This document shows, one piece after another, positions 7,107 through 8,957 of a stretch of DNA of 8,957 nucleotides. Source of the DNA: an uncultured Gemmatimonadota bacterium (GTDB lineage Bacteria; Gemmatimonadota; Gemmatimonadetes; Gemmatimonadales; Gemmatimonadaceae); the NCBI GenBank assembly GCA_946479015.1, contig CAMLEQ010000136.1, forward strand, positions 1 through 8,957, given 5' to 3'. How positions within the stretch are numbered: position 1 is the first letter of the stretch; each line of letters begins with the position of its first letter. Below the pieces are notes generated by a model. It saw only the letters and a program-made list of their open reading frames with translations, was not told the origin of the DNA and did no database searches. The position numbers and the translations under genes were made by a program.

Positions 7107-8205
7107 TACTCAGCCCTTCGCTGTCCGGCAGCTCCAGAATGAACGAGCTTCCTTCTCCCATCACGCTGCGGACGGTGAGGTCGCCGCCGAGGACGCGGGC
7201 GAGGCGGCGGGCGAGGGGGAGGCCGAGTCCCACGCCGGCGCGCTTGCGGCGCGCGCCGGACTGCTGGTAGAACGGCTCGAAGATGCGCTCCTGCTCGCTC
7301 GCCGGGATGCCTGCGCCGCGGTCGATGACGCGCACGCGGACCGCGTGGGCGGCGCGCTCCACCACCAGCCTCACCTCGCGATTCGACGGCGAATACTTGA
7401 GCGCGTTGGAGAGCAGGTTCATGAGGATCTGCCGGACGCGGAGCGCGTCGCACACCATCGGGAGCGCCGGCGGCGCATCCACCTGCACGCGGTCCGGACG
7501 GTCTCGCACCGAGAACACCGATTCCGTGGCGACGTCGCGCGCCATGGCGGCGAGATCGAAGGGTGCGTGCTCCACCGGGAACTCGCCGGCATCGAGGCTC
7601 GCGGTGGTGAGCAGGTTGTCGGTGAGCGCGACCACGGTGCGGCAGCTCCGCTCGATCCCGTCCAGGATGCGCGACTGCGACGCCGAGAGCGGCTCGCCGC
7701 CGACGGACGAATCGAGGAGCTCCACGTAGCCGAGCACGGCGCCCACGGGGCCGCGGATGTCGTGGCTCACCGCGCGCACGAAGTCGGTCTGGAGCGCCAT
7801 CAGGTCGGCGAGGCGGCGCCGCTGCTCGGCGAGCTCCCGGCGCGTGCGCATCTGCCTCGCCACCACGTGCGCGACGCCGAGCATCACGACCGCGGTCAGG
7901 ACCCGGTTGATGAGCCCGATGCGCACGTCCGCCTCGGGGAAGAGCGCGAAAAGCGTGAAGATGGCGGCGATGACGACGGTGGTGAACCCGTAGAGCAGCC
8001 GCTCGCTGTCGAGCGCGATCCCGAGCACGACCGGCAGGATGTACAGCACGCCGATCGTGATCTGCTCGGGGAACACGATGTCGAGCAGGATGACCAGCGC
8101 CGCGGCGCCGATCACCCAGAGCCAGGCGCGCGACCGGTGGTGTGGCGCCGGCGGGAGATCCGCCGGCCCGCTCCCCCCGGGGATCAGCGGGGCGTCGTCC
8201 GGCAT
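7099..8205 (-). CDS. Membrane-bound sensor histidine kinase (HisKA + HATPase_c), orphan
   Basis: This 368-residue kinase senses an unknown signal, autophosphorylates on His and would pass phosphate to a response regulator that is not in the window. After a Pro-rich cytosolic start, hydrophobic segments at about 28-45, 47-65, 70-90 and 97-115 suggest a compact four-helix membrane sensor with no large periplasmic domain and no PAS or HAMP domain. A short linker leads to the HisKA H-box (SHDIRGP, His148). This variant carries Asp and Gly where many kinases have Glu and Thr. The ATPase domain shows the N-box NLLSNALKYSP (Asn267), G1 DRGAGIP (295-301), F-box FEPFYQ (309-314) and G2 GVGLGLPLA (324-332), so catalysis looks intact. 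The ATG lies 10 bp after the M20 peptidase stop with no visible Shine-Dalgarno, which suggests co-transcription and possibly coupling. Its TAG stop (7101-7099) lies within the right arm of the palindrome. Confidence 0.93.
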   Translation of the reverse strand: MPDDAPLIPGGSGPADLPPAPHHRSRAWLWVIGAAALVILLDIVFPEQITIGVLYILPVVLGIALDSERLLYGFTTVVIAAIFTLFALFPEADVRIGLINRVLTAVVMLGVAHVVARQMRTRRELAEQRRRLADLMALQTDFVRAVSHDIRGPVGAVLGYVELLDSSVGGEPLSASQSRILDGIERSCRTVVALTDNLLTTASLDAGEFPVEHAPFDLAAMARDVATESVFSVRDRPDRVQVDAPPALPMVCDALRVRQILMNLLSNALKYSPSNREVRLVVERAAHAVRVRVIDRGAGIPASEQERIFEPFYQQSGARRKRAGVGLGLPLARRLARVLGGDLTVRSVMGEGSSFILELPDSEGLSRE

Positions 8206-8215
8206 GGCGCGCGGC

Positions 8216-8957
8216 TCACGCCCGGCCCAGCTCCTCCCAGAGGGCGGCGATGGCGCGCGTGCCGCGCACGAAGTTCTCGTCGCTCATCCATTCGTTGGGC
8301 GCGTGCGCGTTCTCGCCGGGGAGGCCGAAGCCGATGAGCAGCACGGGCGCGCCCAGGATCCGCTCGAAGTCGCCCACCACCGGGATCGAGCCGCCCTCCC
8401 CGGTGATCACGGGCTCCCGGCCGAACGCGGCGGCGAGCGCGCGGCGCGCCGCATCGAACAGCGGCCCATCCAGCTCCGCGCGCCACGGGCGTCCGCCGTG
8501 CAGGTGCTCCACCGTCACCGTGACCCCCGCGGGCGCCACGCGCTCCACGTGCGCGCGCATGAGCCGCTCGATCTCGCGGGGATCCTGATCGGGGACGAGC
8601 CGGCAGCTCACCTTGGCCATCGCCGTCGCGGGGAGCACGGTCTTCGCGCCCTCGCCGGTGTAGCCGCTGAGCAACCCGTTCACCTCGCAGGTGGGGCGCG
8701 CCCAGAGCCGCTCCAGCGTGGTGTACCCCGCCTCGCCGCCGAGCGCGGGGGCACCGGTCTCCGCCCGGAACCGCTCCTCGTCGAAGGGGAGCGCGCGGAG
8801 CTGCTCACGCGCCTTCGGCTCCCACTCGCGCACGGCATCGTAGAAGCCGGGGATCGCGATGTGTCCGCGCTCGTCGTGCATGGTGGCGAGAATGCGCGCG
8901 AGCGCCATCGCCGGGTTCACCACGGCGCCGCCGTAGCTCCCCGAGTGCAGGTCGCCG
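8216..8957 (-). CDS. M20-family metallopeptidase (dipeptidase-like), N-terminus outside window
   Basis: This is the C-terminal part (about 247 residues) of a zinc-dependent M20-type amidohydrolase/dipeptidase, a cytosolic or exported enzyme that cleaves peptides or acylated amino acids. The reading frame stays open to the window edge. Its first visible residues, GDLHSGSYGGAVVNP, are the characteristic start of the M20 dimerisation (lid) domain in the CNDP/dipeptidase subgroup, so the real start lies beyond 8957; an internal GTG at 8923 is not it. Further on are the dimerisation strands and a return to the catalytic domain with GEGGSIPVVGDFE, then FGLPGENAHAPNEWM, whose His is the expected last metal-site residue. 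The usual first metal ligands (H-x-D, D, E-E) would lie in the missing part. The kinase starts 10 bp downstream on the same strand, so the two probably share a transcript. The substrate cannot be told from the sequence. Confidence 0.92.
   Translation of the reverse strand, partial: GDLHSGSYGGAVVNPAMALARILATMHDERGHIAIPGFYDAVREWEPKAREQLRALPFDEERFRAETGAPALGGEAGYTTLERLWARPTCEVNGLLSGYTGEGAKTVLPATAMAKVSCRLVPDQDPREIERLMRAHVERVAPAGVTVTVEHLHGGRPWRAELDGPLFDAARRALAAAFGREPVITGEGGSIPVVGDFERILGAPVLLIGFGLPGENAHAPNEWMSDENFVRGTRAIAALWEELGRA

Noticed and set aside
6877..8337. + strand ORF crossing the palindrome and running antisense to the kinase
   Set aside because: It starts inside the tamB end, runs through the hairpin and is the complement of a well-supported kinase; its translation is charged low-complexity sequence.
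8216..8923. GTG at 8923 as the start of the peptidase
   Set aside because: The frame continues upstream to the window edge and encodes the conserved GDLHSGSYGGA motif, so the gene is truncated by the window.

Overview
The window is very GC-rich (roughly 70% by eye) and codes for outer-membrane biogenesis machinery, so the organism is a diderm. High GC, TamA with a signal peptide but no lipobox, a directly coupled TamB, and the protein style would fit Gemmatimonadota. That assignment is an impression and cannot be proven from this sequence.

Layout. Positions 1-57 are an extreme low-complexity stretch of long C and G homopolymers, ending about 30 bp before the first gene. On the + strand, 90-2306 encodes a three-POTRA Omp85 protein (TamA-like) and 2306-6889 encodes a full-length TamB (DUF490). 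The two share one base of a TGATG stop/start junction, so they form a translationally coupled pair. On the - strand, an M20-family metallopeptidase (8957-8216, N-terminus outside the window) is followed 10 bp later by an orphan membrane-bound sensor histidine kinase (8205-7099). The two transcription units converge. The roughly 210 bp between their stop codons is almost entirely one long imperfect palindrome (6893-7106), with perfectly paired blocks of 23, 18, 13 and 9 bp symmetric about position 7000.

How the genes work together. TamA (outer-membrane barrel) and TamB (inner-membrane-anchored, periplasm-spanning beta-rich protein) should form one envelope-spanning complex used in outer-membrane protein assembly and/or phospholipid transport. 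The peptidase and kinase look like a separate unit with no evident functional link to tamAB. No response regulator is visible.

The non-genic features most worth a second look are the giant palindrome between the convergent genes, whose outer edge contains the kinase stop codon, and the C/G homopolymer block upstream of tamA. No RNA gene, CRISPR array, transposase or phage gene was seen. Every stretch longer than 300 bp is covered by a gene.
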